Below are positions 25,501 through 34,109 of a stretch of 64,000 nt of DNA, piece by piece. The DNA comes from Cristatella mucedo (lineage: Eukaryota > Bryozoa > Phylactolaemata > Cristatellidae): positions 3,398,588 through 3,462,587 of the forward strand of contig WPIO01000043.1 in NCBI GenBank assembly GCA_009760855.2, in the 5' to 3' direction. Position 1 is the first letter of the stretch; each line of letters begins with the position of its first letter. Position numbers and translations under genes: made by a program. Under the pieces are notes generated by a model. That model had not been told where the DNA came from. It made no database searches and saw only the letters and a program-made list of their open reading frames with translations.

Positions 25501-28500
25501 ATAAGGATTAAACGTGACGGCTAGCTGTGGAAGTTTTGTTTTTAACTGAGGTTTCAAAACTAAGACAGCTGGTGAAGATGACACATAAATTTCGAGGGCA
25601 AGGTGATGATCGCATAACAGCATGGCATGCTAGAAGAGCAAAGCCTTCTAGTCCAGCCCTACGCTCGTGGTGTCCCATAAGTAGCTGGTCCATTTCATTA
25701 GGCACCGCTTAAGACATAATCTTTGGGTTAGATATAAATAAAGCCATACTAACTTGACGGAATATCAGCTTAGACCAAACGATAGTCGGGAGTCGGCGTC
25801 GTCGTGCGAATCATTTAAGAGGGGAGACGATTCCGTCGGGTACAGTTACACCCGGAGCCGACATTATCAGATGCATCGCTGTAATAGGCCACTGACTCTT
25901 TCCTAGGGGCTTCCGACAATTGGCTGCCTGTGTAAATGCCAATGTCTGTCTCGTCTTTTACTTAATGTCGGCTGCGTCCACACTCGAGTCGCAGCTTCTT
26001 AGCACTTGTCAGACGCCAAATGGCCAGAGTTGACTGGAACCACTGTGATCGTGAAGGCGTGTGAAGTCATTTCTTACGTGCTGTAAACATACTGATTGAT
26101 ATACTGTAGATTTGTAATCGTTTCCAGCTAGTACTTGTATAAATAATTGCACTAAAAGTGCTCAAGTGACTTAAAATTGGTATTCAATGCTCCATTTGCC
26201 TGCCGAATTAGCTGCACCACAGAGAAATATTCCGTTCGTTGGGCACAGTCTTCAGCAATTAAGTAATTACACGACTAACTGCCTCTGAAATAATGCAATT
26301 TTTGTGCAAAACATCCATAGTTTAACTCGTCCATCATTAACGTCTAAGTTGCCATATCGACCCATGTCTCAACCGTATCTACTGGTTCCACATCAAGCAG
26401 CACATTGACTTGAAAGTCATGTAACTAATTTAGAGGCCTCCTTTCTCCGGCGTATCAGAAATGTTTACTCATCAGAAATCCGTCATCGCGCAAGTTACGT
26501 TGACCTGATTCTCTTAGCTGTACCTTGGACTCTCATCCTTGAGGGACTGCGATTCAATTCCGACTAACCATGATAAGACATTTGTAAAGCTTCCTAAGAG
26601 AGCTAAATTGTTTCTCTTGGCAGTTAAAATATGCTGGAACAGAACATGTCGAATCCTTAAGTACGTGTAAGCATCAGTAAATGAAAGACAAATCACAAGG
26701 TTCAAAGACATGCCGTAAATATAAAATAGTTCTTAGTCACCTTTAATAGTTTGCCTATTTTTAGGGATGAAGTGGTCAGTTGAGAGTTTTTCCAGGACCT
26801 TAAAGGGGGTAAAATATGAGGCACAATTTTCCAATGACTTGAGACGGAACGACAGGCAGCTAAGTGACTTGAATGCAAAATTGAGCGCTCCAACACGAAG
26901 CATATGTAGGAAAGTTTTCCGGATGGGTTTTCTTGAGCAAGAAAATAATAGGACCTAAAAGTGAGTGACACAACTTAAAGTCAATACACTATTTGGTGGA
27001 TTAAGTGCGATTCTTCGCAAATTTGTTTAAAACTGCAGTTGTGACATTCACGATTGACCAGCTTTTCAGACACTGTAGGCCTCTGAATGCACAGACAGGA
27101 AGATTAAGAATAGTAGGTTACAGTCTTCTAGAGGGTCATCGAAAATGCTATGACCAGGTTTGCTGTGATATCCTAGCTAAGCGCTCTCGATATTTGAAAT
27201 GTTGCATAGCTGAAAAAATACAAACTTTTAATTGGTGCCAATGTGATCACACAGTGAAAGTTCATGAAGACATCAATATTTTGCACATCTGCAATACAAG
27301 ATGTGCTCACCGACTCCATTTTGATTGGTGGTTTTTTCCTATGATTAGGCAACAGTATGTTTGACCACGACAAGTACTATTGATGTCATTCACTATAAGT
27401 AATTGTGCTGCCATCTATGTAGAAAGTGCCATCAAATCAAGCTGCATTCTAGTCGAGGTAGCTCGACGTCCTGGAAGCAGAGAGGGATCTAAGCGCAGGT
27501 GCTGTAGATTGTATTGGGCTTTTCGAGCTGTTTGCTATAGCTTTTGCTATACAAGGTAAGAACTGTAAAACGAATTTAGAGCAGCTTTTGGAAGCTAATC
27601 CTCTGTCTCGTCACTTTAAGTGAAGTGAGAAGAAAGAGTGCCAATAGATTATTGATAAAAATGCAGTGTCAGAATTCACAAGCCGACAAAGACAAAAAGT
27701 CGCACGAAGAAAATTATCATTAATGTTATTGCTGCTGATCTGGAAATCAACACCTTGGAGCCTGCTAATTTGACGACAGCGAGTACATGATAATAATAGT
27801 AATTCACTTGATAAAGCGCCCTCAGCGAACTTAATCTCTCTTTAGGTGCTTTACATTTGCTGCAAAGTGAAATGCAATTGAATGGCAAGTAAAATCATGC
27901 TAGAAAAACAAACAAAATGAATAATATGGTTAGGGGTGACATGCACAGGGTTAGCATGCAAATGTGGCTAGTGGCAGCATGCACAATGTCAGCACGCATA
28001 AGCACATCAAGGACGAATCACAGGGACCCGCTAAATGCTGTCCTAAATAGGTGGTTTTTAGGTTCCTTTTAAATGTGGTCAGGTCAGGGGATGTTCTGAA
28101 GCAGGTTGGGAGGGAGTCCAGGCTGTGGGAGCATGCGAATTAAATGCACGGTCTCCAAAGGATTTAAGGTTTGCACGAGGTATTTGTAGACTGTTGGATT
28201 CCGAAAAGCGGGTGGTACGATGCTTGGCCTGATGGGGTAGTATATCTGAAAGATAGGCTGGAGCCATAGAATGAAGGGACCTAAAAGTGAGCGACAAAAC
28301 CTGTTCATGTAGGCGATGCCTTTGAAGCGGCCAGCTCTTTCACTTTGCAGGACCCTGGAGTTTCAGCCTGGTCGGACTTATAGCTTCTTGGTTCCCAGTC
28401 CTGCCGAACTTGGCCAGATCGTGGGCATCGAAGCGAAATGGCAGCTCGACCTTGACTGGTGGAATGTCATATCGAAAGCGTGCATCGGACTCAAGCTCTG

Positions 28501-31500
28501 CAACTCAGACATAGCCGTCAAACGAGTCGCCATCAAGAGAGAAAGCGAAAGCAGGTAAATCAGTGCCTAGATGGAGCGCCTATCAAGACTGGAAGAGCTC
28601 AGGAGAGACCCATCGTGAAAATTCACCAATTTGTGGCATCTGCTTTTACAATGATTCAGTTTAAGTAGTGCGGCAGCTAGAAGCGAAAAGCATAGTTTTG
28701 CTTTCAAAAAAGCCGTACATCTTTTTCGCTTAAATACGATAGATGCAGCCTTTCACAGCTAACTACTTAGTGGGTCCGTGTGAATCGACCTTTGTGTATT
28801 TGTGCTTGTTGACACTGTGCCTGCTGCTACTGACCGTCTCTACATATTGATCCCGAACACTTAACAACGCTATGGTCGATGAAAGTCTGAACGCTACCAC
28901 TAATAATTTGGTCATGATTTCTTTACATCACCTTCTAAGTACCTACAAAGAGGTTAGGTTTGCTAAGGGTGCTTTACAGCTTTATTACTAAAACTATTAC
29001 TAGTGTTATTCCTGCATAGATATTATTGAAAGTGTATTGAGGCAACATTATCAAACAAATGCTGCTTCTTTAGAGGGAGACGCAGTGAAAGCCGAGATCC
29101 TCCGGGCTTTCGGATCTTGCAACGGACCCACGTGATCGGCGCAGAGCAAAGAAGAGCTTTGTGGTTCTGCCGCTCTCAGCTGTGCGTTGGCGTCTTGCCG
29201 TCGTCGAATGGCTCCTGCTTACCACATTCCTTTAAAGAAGCTCCTACTATTAGGACAACCCCAAGCATGCGGCTAGACTCTCATAATCCTCTGCTCTTCA
29301 AACTGAATGATGCTGTAGTGCGACCTGCACCCTGTGTTCGGCACGTAGGTGACCCTTTGATGAGAGTTTAAATTTCAAAAGTTTCACCAGGGAGGCTGCC
29401 TTTAGGGTTTTGAAAAACAGTCAGTTTCGAAAAGTAGCTTTTTAGTGTTGTTCATTTTTATAAAACTTTTGTTAACAGCTTTTTACTATTTGCCTTTCAA
29501 TTTTTCCCAAATTTGAGAGTTAAAAGCTTATCTTTTTGACGAATACCATTGTCTGAACTGTCTTGCGATAGGTTCAAAGTAAAAAGAATTACTTACTTCT
29601 CTTATTAATATTTCACAAATACGAGTGCATGAACTGACTTGTCTTAGAGAACTGATCTTAGTTTTGTACGCAATTCTTACAGACCAAATAACTCAATAAA
29701 ATTCCGTTTACTTCGGTTTAATGAAAAGAATTGTGCTGTGGATTTTCTGAGATCATCCATAAGGCCCACCACGGCTTGGCTTCTCCATCCTAGCCGAAGT
29801 GCTGCACCATTTTCAGCCTCCTCGTGCTTTCAGATTCTGTGTTGACAACAAATTAGCTATTCTATTCCTCTGCTTAAAGACCGTCGGTGACAGAAGCTTT
29901 AGCTCTGCAGGTCCCAGACTGTGGAACTCGCGTCCACAATTCTTACCCAAAGACAACTACTCTCCGTCTGCCGACTAGGCACATTTTTTGAGCGGCCCTG
30001 AGTTGCTACTTCCATGCCAATCACTACCTCGACTGCACTCTTAGCTCTGCTACGCTTCACACTCTTTTTTCGTTTGGCGAGATGAAGTCAGCTGGTACCG
30101 AATACGTACCAAAAGCCGCTTCGACCGAGAGTTGACTATACAAAACTCTCCTGCGTAACACCCGCACAGCCTTTGTGGCTTTGCGGAGTTGCACACCGAG
30201 ATACATTACATAACATTCTAGAAATTCTCAGTGCACTGGCCAGAGTTTCTGAAGAGTTTGAATTGAGACTCGAGCTGTTTGAAATTCTCTTGCCTTCTGA
30301 CTGAAGTTGATGATCCTTCTTTTTGAAGAAATAAATTTGATTAATCTAGCAGAGGCATGGTCACATTGCAGCATCATTTGACGACCGATCGACGACAATT
30401 TCAATATCTTTGACTGTAAATAGATGAGTCGCGAGATTTCCTGAGAAATTTAGATAGGTTTTTGACAGAGCGACAGACTGATCCTTGCGAGTTCGTAAGA
30501 GGTTCATGACATCCTTGCTCAATCGCTCTTCAACGCAGCACTTCAAATTTTCCAAGGGCTTTTTAGTTAACGTCATTGATCCAGTGTTTGTGGAGTTACT
30601 GACGGAGATACATACATACGATGCTTGCTAAATACGTATTTTAAAATTGACTCAGCAATCTTCAGCGTCACATCTTCTTGGTTCACAGGTTCTCAAAAGC
30701 AAGTTTCACAGGTTCCATTGCCTTCACAAGAGTTTTGAGAGCCCCCGAATCCACGATTTGAATAATTTCAAGCGCCATACATTTTATTAGTGTCTCGTTG
30801 ATGGAGACTTCTGTCGGGATGGAGTTCCAGTGCACTTTAACATAAAAATGCAGTTCAATAATGGATCCTAACCCAGCGTTTACTTTTGACTGAAAGACAT
30901 AATTTAAAACAGTTGATGTTATAATACATTTTAAAATAATGTGCTTTTTTGAGCAGACCGTGGTTAACAATGTTTCGCAAGACTTGATCACATTTAGAAA
31001 GAAACTAAACACGCATTAATTTATTACAGAATCTTGCGGGTCCGAGTGATTCGTCCTTTACTGCAGCCATTTCTCTGCTTTGTTGAAGGAGTTGTAACGA
31101 CTATGTGTAATTATAGGATATCTATAGGATATCCATATACATGACCAACACGGCCCTTCCCAGGCCTGGCTCCTTCATACCTTAGCTGAAATGCTGCTCC
31201 AGTGTCAGCCTCCTTATGCCATCGCATTCTATAAGGACAAGACCTTAGCTGTCTAATTTCTCCACTTAAAGACCGTTGACGACAGAGGTTTGCGCTCTGC
31301 AGATCCTTGAACATAAAGCTCGATTCCACAAGTCTCTATAGGACATCCTCTATCCTGCAGCTTACTGTGGCACATCTTTGTCAGCAATCCTGTGCTGCTA
31401 CTTCCATGCTACATACTACATATAATGCTGTCCTGTTACAGGCGTGCTTCTAATTGTTCATAAGAGGAATTTCCCTCGCTTACAGTTTTCACACCGTATA

Positions 31501-33882
31501 CTGACTAGGCTATGTTTGAACTGTAGAAAGCTCACCAGCGTGCTGCCAACTTAGTTTTTGGTGTCTTATGTGGAGCTACTGACGGAGATACGTAACATGC
31601 TCAGCAACCATAGCGATCGAAGCGTTCCTTCAGTTCACCTCTCCTCTAAGCGTCCGTTTATCAGCTGTGTTTATCTTTCACAAAAACAATTTTGGTCCTA
31701 CTTTATTGCTGATTCTAATTCCACCAATGACAGTTCTAATGGTAACAATATTATAATTATTAAACTTGTATTCCGCTCTCAGAGAACTCAATATCTTTAT
31801 AAGCACTTTACCTAAGCTGTAAAGAAAGCTCCTTCAAAGGCTAGTGTTAACATCCATATGTCAAAAAACATAGCGTAGTTAGAGAATCATGCACATCGTC
31901 AGCATGTAAACATGCTTATTGATAGGATGCATAGTGTCAGCCGTTATAAGCGCACAAAGGACGCATCACAAGGACTCAGCGAATGTTGTGAGAAACAAGT
32001 GCGTTTTAGCTTATATTTAAATGCCGTCAGGTCAGGGAATGTCATGACGTCAGTCAGAAATAATTTAAAGGCCTTGCGAGCATAAAAATTGAGGTTCCCT
32101 TTTTAAAAAGATTTACTGTTCGTCAGAGGTATAGCTACGCAAATTGAGTCAGAAAAAATGCGGTGGTACAATGCCTAGCCTAGTGGGAGAGTATTTCTAA
32201 TGAGTAGGCTGAAGCCAAGTGAGTGAAGAAACTTTGACGTCAAAAATTTACGAGCTTGTATTTTCTTGCAACACCATTAAAACAGATTGTATTATCTAAC
32301 AGTCGTGTTATTGCTACTAAGAAGTTTTTCGCCATCCCTACGTATTCGGCTGTACTTGCAGAAAGCCTATGTTCTTGTTTATGCGGACCAGAAGCCACTT
32401 AGGCTTCTAGTGCCCTAATAAATCGTTTTAATATAATGCCAGCTTTGCCTTTGGGACTTGGTTTAATTAAATATATAAAATTATGTAAGTGAAAGTTTTA
32501 TGATTTTTTAGTTCTTGCGACATCGCTAAAACAGATTGTAATATCTAACAGTCGTTTTATTGCTATGCTAAAAAGTAATTTGACATCCCTACGTACTCGG
32601 CTATATTTCGTGAATTTTACGCTGTAATTTATGGTGAAAAGAAGCCACCTTGGCTTCGAGTGCCCTATTTAATCTTTCTAATGTAATGCAATGTAATGTA
32701 ATGCAATGTAATGTATCTCCGTCAGTAGCTCCACAAAGTCATAAAGACCATGTGGGCGTTACGCAGTAGAGTTTTGTGTAGCCCACTCACAGCCAAAGCG
32801 GCTTTCGGTACGCATTCGGTAGCCAACAGACTTCGTCTCACGCAACAAAGAGAAAGTGGGAAGCATAGCAGAGTTAGGAGAGCAGTTGAGGTAGTGAATA
32901 GCATAGAAGTAGCAGTTCAGGACCGCTGAAAAAGATGTGCCATAGTCGGCATCAGGAGAGTAGATGTCGTTGCGTAAGAATTGTGGAAGCGAGTTCCACA
33001 GTCTAGGACCTGCAGAGCTAAAGCTTCTGTCGCCAGCTGTCTTTAAGCGGAGGAATGGGACAGCTAATTTATTGTCCACACAGGACCTGAGGGCGCGAAC
33101 AGGCTGAAACTCATGTAGCAGTTCAGCTAGGTATGAAGGAGCCAAGCCAAGCCGTGGCGGGCCTTGTGGGTCAGCGTAAGAACTTTGCTCCGTATCCTTT
33201 GCTCAACCGGCAACCATCCTAGCTCTTCCAGCAAAGGTGACACGTGCTGAAGCCACTGGGACTTGAAGACCAGCCTTGCAGCCATATTCATAGTCCGCTG
33301 TAGTGGCATTTTGCCAGCTTAGCCGTTGTGATTTGCTGGATTAAATACGAAAATACAGAGACGGTATACTTATGTAAGTGTATAATATCCTGATTCTGCT
33401 GTGGATTGTATTGACTGCTTCGTTTAGGCTCGGTAAGTGCTACTCAGTAACGACGCATAAGCTACTTGGTGTTGACCTACCCTGAGTGTCTGCATCTTGG
33501 CTCTCAAAGAGAGTTAAGGGTCTTCAAAGCAAATAAAGACTACACAAATCAATAATAAATAAAAAAGACTGTGCGTATTGTAGGAAATACAGAAATAAAT
33601 TAGGATGAAAGTATCTTTCGCAGGAATAAATCTAGCCATCGTCAGAGTCGCTGCCGAAATCGCAAACAGCTTGCTATCGACATAGCAAGCGTCGCGAGTA
33701 CGAGGAATATTGGTCTGAGTATTGCCAATTGCTTACTATTTACTAATTTATCATTTCTTGTGACAGTTACTCAATCTGATGAATGAATTTTGAATTTCTC
33801 TTGCAGCTTCTCGTACTGCGCCGGCAGCACCACTCTGTTGAAGGGCACGCTGAAAGCACTCCAGACTGCCAACTCATGCTGA
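11902..33882 (+). CDS. Secreted pancreatic-type triacylglycerol lipase, nine exons
   Basis: Predicted lipid-ester hydrolase acting outside the cell. Joined exons 11902-12028, 13035-13315, 14676-14937, 17156-17287, 21541-21660, 23860-24111, 24201-24318, 28351-28554 and 33807-33882 give 523 codons plus TGA, and every intron is GT-AG with matching phase. Residues 1-20 form a signal peptide. Motifs seen: LGCF (58-61), ITHGF oxyanion region (122-126), GHSLGAH with Ser203, GLDPAEP with Asp226, a Cys291-Cys315 lid loop containing GIYEG, and CDHARAV with His317. A PLAT beta-sandwich spans about 395-503, and Cys503 and the last residue Cys523 resemble the C-terminal disulfide pair of pancreatic lipase. 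Vertebrate pancreatic lipase is about 465 residues; the extra length is mostly N-terminal. The lid suggests a true lipase rather than a lidless phospholipase; that is inference from the family. Introns carry many LINE and SINE copies, but no break was seen in any exon. Confidence 0.9.
12029..13034 (+). other. Lipase intron 1
   Basis: GT-AG intron of 1006 bases with no recognised mobile element. Confidence 0.75.
13035..13315 (+). CDS. Lipase exon 2 (N-terminal part of the alpha/beta-hydrolase domain)
   Basis: The acceptor is ttttag|AG and the donor is TCT|gtaagt. It holds residues 43-136, including the MPALGCF segment typical of the start of mature pancreatic lipases, [12 protein letters not shown] (first beta strands) and PTKIITHGF (oxyanion-hole strand). 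The phase fits exon 1 only with the acceptor at 13034. The polypyrimidine tract is weak, so the first few residues of this exon are the least certain part of the model. Confidence 0.85.
13445..13611 (+). mobile_element. SINE type 1-like copy in lipase intron 2
   Basis: GGGTCGTGGGTTCAAGGC is a B-box region in sense; TTGCCCACTGCCAAGTAAAGG and AACAGCCTCATTTTAG follow. It is directly joined to a family A LINE tail. Confidence 0.45.
13612..14135 (-). mobile_element. Family A LINE 3' fragment in lipase intron 2
   Basis: It begins with AAT repeats (3' tail) and has the tail hairpin remnant near 13645-13680 and a degraded RT C-terminal frame ([19 protein letters not shown] on the minus strand). Confidence 0.75.
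14676..14937 (+). CDS. Lipase exon 3 (nucleophile elbow)
   Basis: The acceptor is gtttcag|AGG (phase 0) and the donor is ACAG|gtacgt. It encodes residues 137-224, with NIVNVNWGG, the [16 protein letters not shown] helix typical of the lipase family, and [13 protein letters not shown] carrying the catalytic Ser203. It ends at RIT, the usual border before the catalytic Asp exon. Confidence 0.9.
15310..15470 (+). mobile_element. SINE type 2 copy in lipase intron 3
   Basis: In sense: AGTTAAGGTGCTCGCCCAGAC (A-box side), GGTCATGGTCTGGAGCC (B-box side), then the LINE-like tail GAAGAAAGATTAGGCTCTCTTAAGG. Confidence 0.6.
15660..15870 (-). mobile_element. SINE type 1 copy in lipase intron 3
   Basis: CAGAACTCGAACCCGTGACC is the antisense B-box region; AGAGCCTATTTCGGCTATCGC matches the type 1 3' part. 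Part of the B-box region is duplicated (two ACCCGTGACC-like blocks). Confidence 0.55.
16481..16626. repeat. Compound (CA)n (TA)n microsatellite in lipase intron 3
   Basis: CA/CG-interrupted CA repeats followed by TA repeats. Both strands show spurious Thr-His, Cys-Val or Tyr-Ile frames. Confidence 0.97.
17156..17287 (+). CDS. Lipase exon 4 (catalytic Asp)
   Basis: The acceptor is atcgcag|GA and the donor is GGAG|gtacta. It begins with GLDPAEPYF, which holds the catalytic Asp226, and continues with [17 protein letters not shown], a highly conserved lipase signature. It ends at LPLGKG, directly before the strand coded by exon 5. Confidence 0.9.
17505..17660 (+). mobile_element. Degraded tRNA-like SINE in lipase intron 4
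   Basis: CTAGGTCAATGGTTCAACTC is B-box-like; TATTGCCCACTGTAAACGGC and TAAAGGCTCTATTTTCGCT match the type 1 downstream part. Confidence 0.45.
17800..18420 (-). mobile_element. Family B LINE 3' fragment in lipase intron 4
   Basis: It starts at ATGTATCTCCGTCTGTAACG and keeps the RT C-terminal order through TTGATAAACCAGCATACATC to CTTGCAGCCATATTCATCTG. Confidence 0.75.
18425..19194. other. Unassigned part of lipase intron 4
   Basis: No repeat recognised, apart from a run of CCxxTCCACTxxGGTCC-like degenerate motifs at about 18905-19000. Confidence 0.35.
19195..20465 (-). mobile_element. Family B LINE fragment split by a family A insertion
   Basis: Piece one (19195-19902) spans the tail to the connection domain. 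Piece two (20198-20465) encodes an RT block on the minus strand ([20 protein letters not shown], then [12 protein letters not shown]). Between them lies the family A tail at 19903-20197. Confidence 0.8.
19903..20197 (+). mobile_element. Family A LINE 3' end nested in a family B copy
   Basis: It runs from the RT C-terminal end (ACTTAAAACACACTTATTTAGG) through the 3' untranslated tail to ATT repeats. It separates two pieces of one family B element (19195-19902 and 20198-20465) that are contiguous in the copy at 24808-25720, showing that it inserted later. Confidence 0.75.
20466..21540. other. Unassigned part of lipase intron 4
   Basis: It includes a CpG-rich stretch at about 21040-21380 and no recognisable product. 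Confidence 0.35.
21541..21660 (+). CDS. Lipase exon 5 (Gly-His-x-Asp strand and lid)
   Basis: The acceptor is ttggaag|GT and the donor is GAAG|gtgaga; both phases are 1. It encodes [17 protein letters not shown], equivalent to the PxGHxDFYPNGG block of pancreatic lipases, then Cys291 and the lid loop ending in GIYEG. The upstream 4.2-kb intron contains family B LINE fragments with a nested family A insertion. Confidence 0.88.
21780..22130 (+). mobile_element. Family A LINE endonuclease fragment
   Basis: It aligns with 3188-3490 of the longest copy: the tail of the endonuclease region, including the GGCTCAT.TGCATG block and the KTLDS-equivalent part. It is heavily diverged. Confidence 0.6.
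22131..22775 (-). mobile_element. Family A LINE 3' fragment in lipase intron 5
   Basis: It starts with AAT repeats and the conserved hairpin sequence, then the RT C-terminal frame on the minus strand ([20 protein letters not shown]). It directly abuts a sense endonuclease fragment of the same family. Confidence 0.8.
22965..23050 (+). mobile_element. Small family A LINE fragment
   Basis: It matches the sequence between the endonuclease and RT regions (3685-3770 of the longest copy), including AAGTCCAGCCTCTAT and AAAAAATGCTGATAT blocks. Confidence 0.5.
23225..23580 (-). mobile_element. Family B LINE 3' fragment with an expanded minisatellite
   Basis: It starts at ACGTATCTCCGTCTGTAACT. At 23391-23480 a segment that is present once in sister copies is repeated five times (18-base unit), after which the family sequence resumes at TAGTGAGTAGCATGGAAGTA. 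Confidence 0.75.
23391..23480. repeat. 18-base minisatellite, five units
   Basis: Five consecutive units of TCACGAGAACAGATGAGG (the last with one change), inside a family B LINE copy. Confidence 0.95.
23860..24111 (+). CDS. Lipase exon 6 (catalytic His and end of the hydrolase domain)
   Basis: The acceptor is ttctcctag|GT and the donor is TGTG|gttagt. Cys315 closes the lid loop, and His317 of [14 protein letters not shown] is the third triad residue. It continues with CGDYSQF, paired cysteines (KCPLSC) and RMGLYAQKP, the standard end of the catalytic domain. Confidence 0.9.
24201..24318 (+). CDS. Lipase exon 7 (start of the PLAT domain)
   Basis: It follows a short 89-base intron. The acceptor is gccttttag|CA and the donor is GACGA|gtaagt. 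It codes for the first beta strands of the C-terminal PLAT domain (TYAIQIDVD, then [14 protein letters not shown]), which in pancreatic lipases mediates interfacial and colipase contact. Confidence 0.85.
24490..24780 (-). mobile_element. Very degraded family A LINE 3' fragment
   Basis: The order of short matches (GATTAGTGGCATGCACAG, a CTAGTATGCAT block, TCACAGGAACGCA) follows the 3' untranslated part of antisense family A copies, but identity is low. Confidence 0.35.
24808..25720 (-). mobile_element. Family B LINE fragment in lipase intron 7
   Basis: It spans the 3' tail (TGTATTTCCGTCTATAACTC) through the connection domain to the RT motif D region ([18 protein letters not shown] on the minus strand). 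Uninterrupted relative to 19195-20465. Confidence 0.75.
25721..26689. other. Unassigned part of lipase intron 7
   Basis: AT-rich, with no product recognised. A short block near 26375-26420 (CTACTGGTTCCACATCAAGC) could be a trace of a family A RT connection domain. Confidence 0.3.
26690..27070 (-). mobile_element. Very degraded family A LINE fragment
   Basis: Phrases such as GACCTAAAAGTGAGTGACA and TTGTGACATTCACGATTGACCAGC correspond to antisense family A RT sequence; the rest is too diverged to align by eye. Confidence 0.4.
27071..27786. other. Unassigned part of lipase intron 7
   Basis: The frame at 27005-27364 is open but resembles nothing known and begins inside a LINE remnant. Confidence 0.3.
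27787..28305 (-). mobile_element. Family A LINE 3' fragment next to lipase exon 8
   Basis: Tail AATs, hairpin and the RT C-terminal frame ([20 protein letters not shown] on the minus strand) are well preserved. It ends about 45 bases before the exon 8 acceptor. Confidence 0.85.
28351..28554 (+). CDS. Lipase exon 8 (core of the PLAT domain)
   Basis: The acceptor is cactttgcag|GA and the donor is AGCAG|gtaaat. It holds the middle PLAT strands, including the [13 protein letters not shown] segment, KWQLDLDWW and [11 protein letters not shown] family A LINE fragment (antisense) ends only about 45 bases before the acceptor, leaving a minimal native polypyrimidine tract. Confidence 0.87.
28745..29000 (+). 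mobile_element. Degraded family A LINE 3' tail in lipase intron 8
   Basis: A sense 3' untranslated part: GTGGGTCCGTGTGAATCGACC, GACACTGTGCCTGCTGCTACT, ending near TGCTAAGGGTGCTTTACAGC, the 3' hairpin arm. Confidence 0.5.
29060..29380 (+). mobile_element. Degraded family B LINE RT fragment
   Basis: The last third encodes [17 protein letters not shown], the sense equivalent of the family B block [10 protein letters not shown]; the first part is diverged. Confidence 0.4.
29745..30215 (+). mobile_element. Family B LINE 3' fragment in lipase intron 8
   Basis: A sense copy from CACCACGGCTTGGCTTCTCC through GACAGAAGCTTTAGCTCTGC to the tail GAGATACATTACATAACATT. Confidence 0.75.
30216..30954. other. 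Unassigned part of lipase intron 8
   Basis: The minus-strand frames at 30361-30576 and 30683-31012 have plausible protein composition but no known motif; they may be old mobile-element coding pieces. Confidence 0.3.
30955..31060 (+). mobile_element. Small family A LINE fragment
   Basis: CTTGATCACATTTAGAAAGA followed by ACACGCATTAATTTATTACAG and CGAGTGATTCGTCCTTTA match the end of the RT frame and the start of the 3' untranslated part. Confidence 0.5.
31140..31590 (+). mobile_element. Degraded family B LINE 3' fragment
   Basis: CCTGGCTCCTTCATACCTTA, AGACCGTTGACGACAGAGGT and the end GAGCTACTGACGGAGATACG follow family B order. Confidence 0.55.
31745..32250 (-). mobile_element. Degraded family A LINE 3' fragment
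   Basis: CTCAGAGAACTCAATATC (hairpin arm), the CATGCACATCGTCAGCATG block and CAGGTCAGGGAATGTCATGACG identify an antisense 3' end of the family. Confidence 0.6.
32255..32690. repeat. Diverged tandem duplication, about 248-base period
   Basis: The AACAGATTGTATTATCTAAC segment at 32281 recurs at 32529. It is followed in both copies by matching ATCCCTACGTA, GAAGCCAC, TTGGCTTC/TAGGCTTC and AGTGCCCTA blocks. It lies directly beside the tail of a family B LINE. Confidence 0.8.
32680..33340 (-). mobile_element. Family B LINE 3' fragment, best preserved
   Basis: It starts with repeated ATGTA/ATGCA units (the 3' tail) and encodes a 128-codon minus-strand frame ([40 protein letters not shown]) and the upstream [20 protein letters not shown] segment. 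Confidence 0.8.
33807..33882 (+). CDS. Lipase exon 9 (C-terminus)
   Basis: The acceptor is ttctcttgcag|C in phase 2. It encodes 25 residues from SFSYCAGS to the final NSC, then TGA. The aromatic-Cys near the start and the Cys as last residue match the C-terminal disulfide of pancreatic lipases. This small exon is easily missed, since it lies 5.2 kb from exon 8. Confidence 0.82.
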
Positions 33883-34090
33883 CCTTATACAATGACCTCG
33901 ATGACCGGAAGCTTGACCTTGACCACCACAAGCCTTGACCTTGGCCATGCCGAACATGAGCTCGACTCAGTCTGGAGAGTCGGCTATCCCGCTAGTGTCT
34001 CGCCGCTAGCATCGGCAATGTGATGCTACCAAATGTGCGCGGCTTCAAGACTTGCTTCGCCTAGTGCAAACCCGCAGTGGAATAGAAAAG
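33883..34090 (+). other. Lipase 3' untranslated region (probable)
   Basis: The sequence after the TGA has short imperfect repeats of cttgacctt. A variant hexamer AATAGA lies at 34081, just before a family A LINE fragment begins. No canonical AATAAA is seen in this segment, so the exact end is unknown. Confidence 0.4.
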
Positions 34091-34109
34091 TATACAATAA
34101 TGTCATGAC

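Noticed and set aside
27005-27364. A 119-codon plus-strand frame as a host gene
   Set aside because: It starts inside a degraded family A LINE, has no known motif and lies in a lipase intron.
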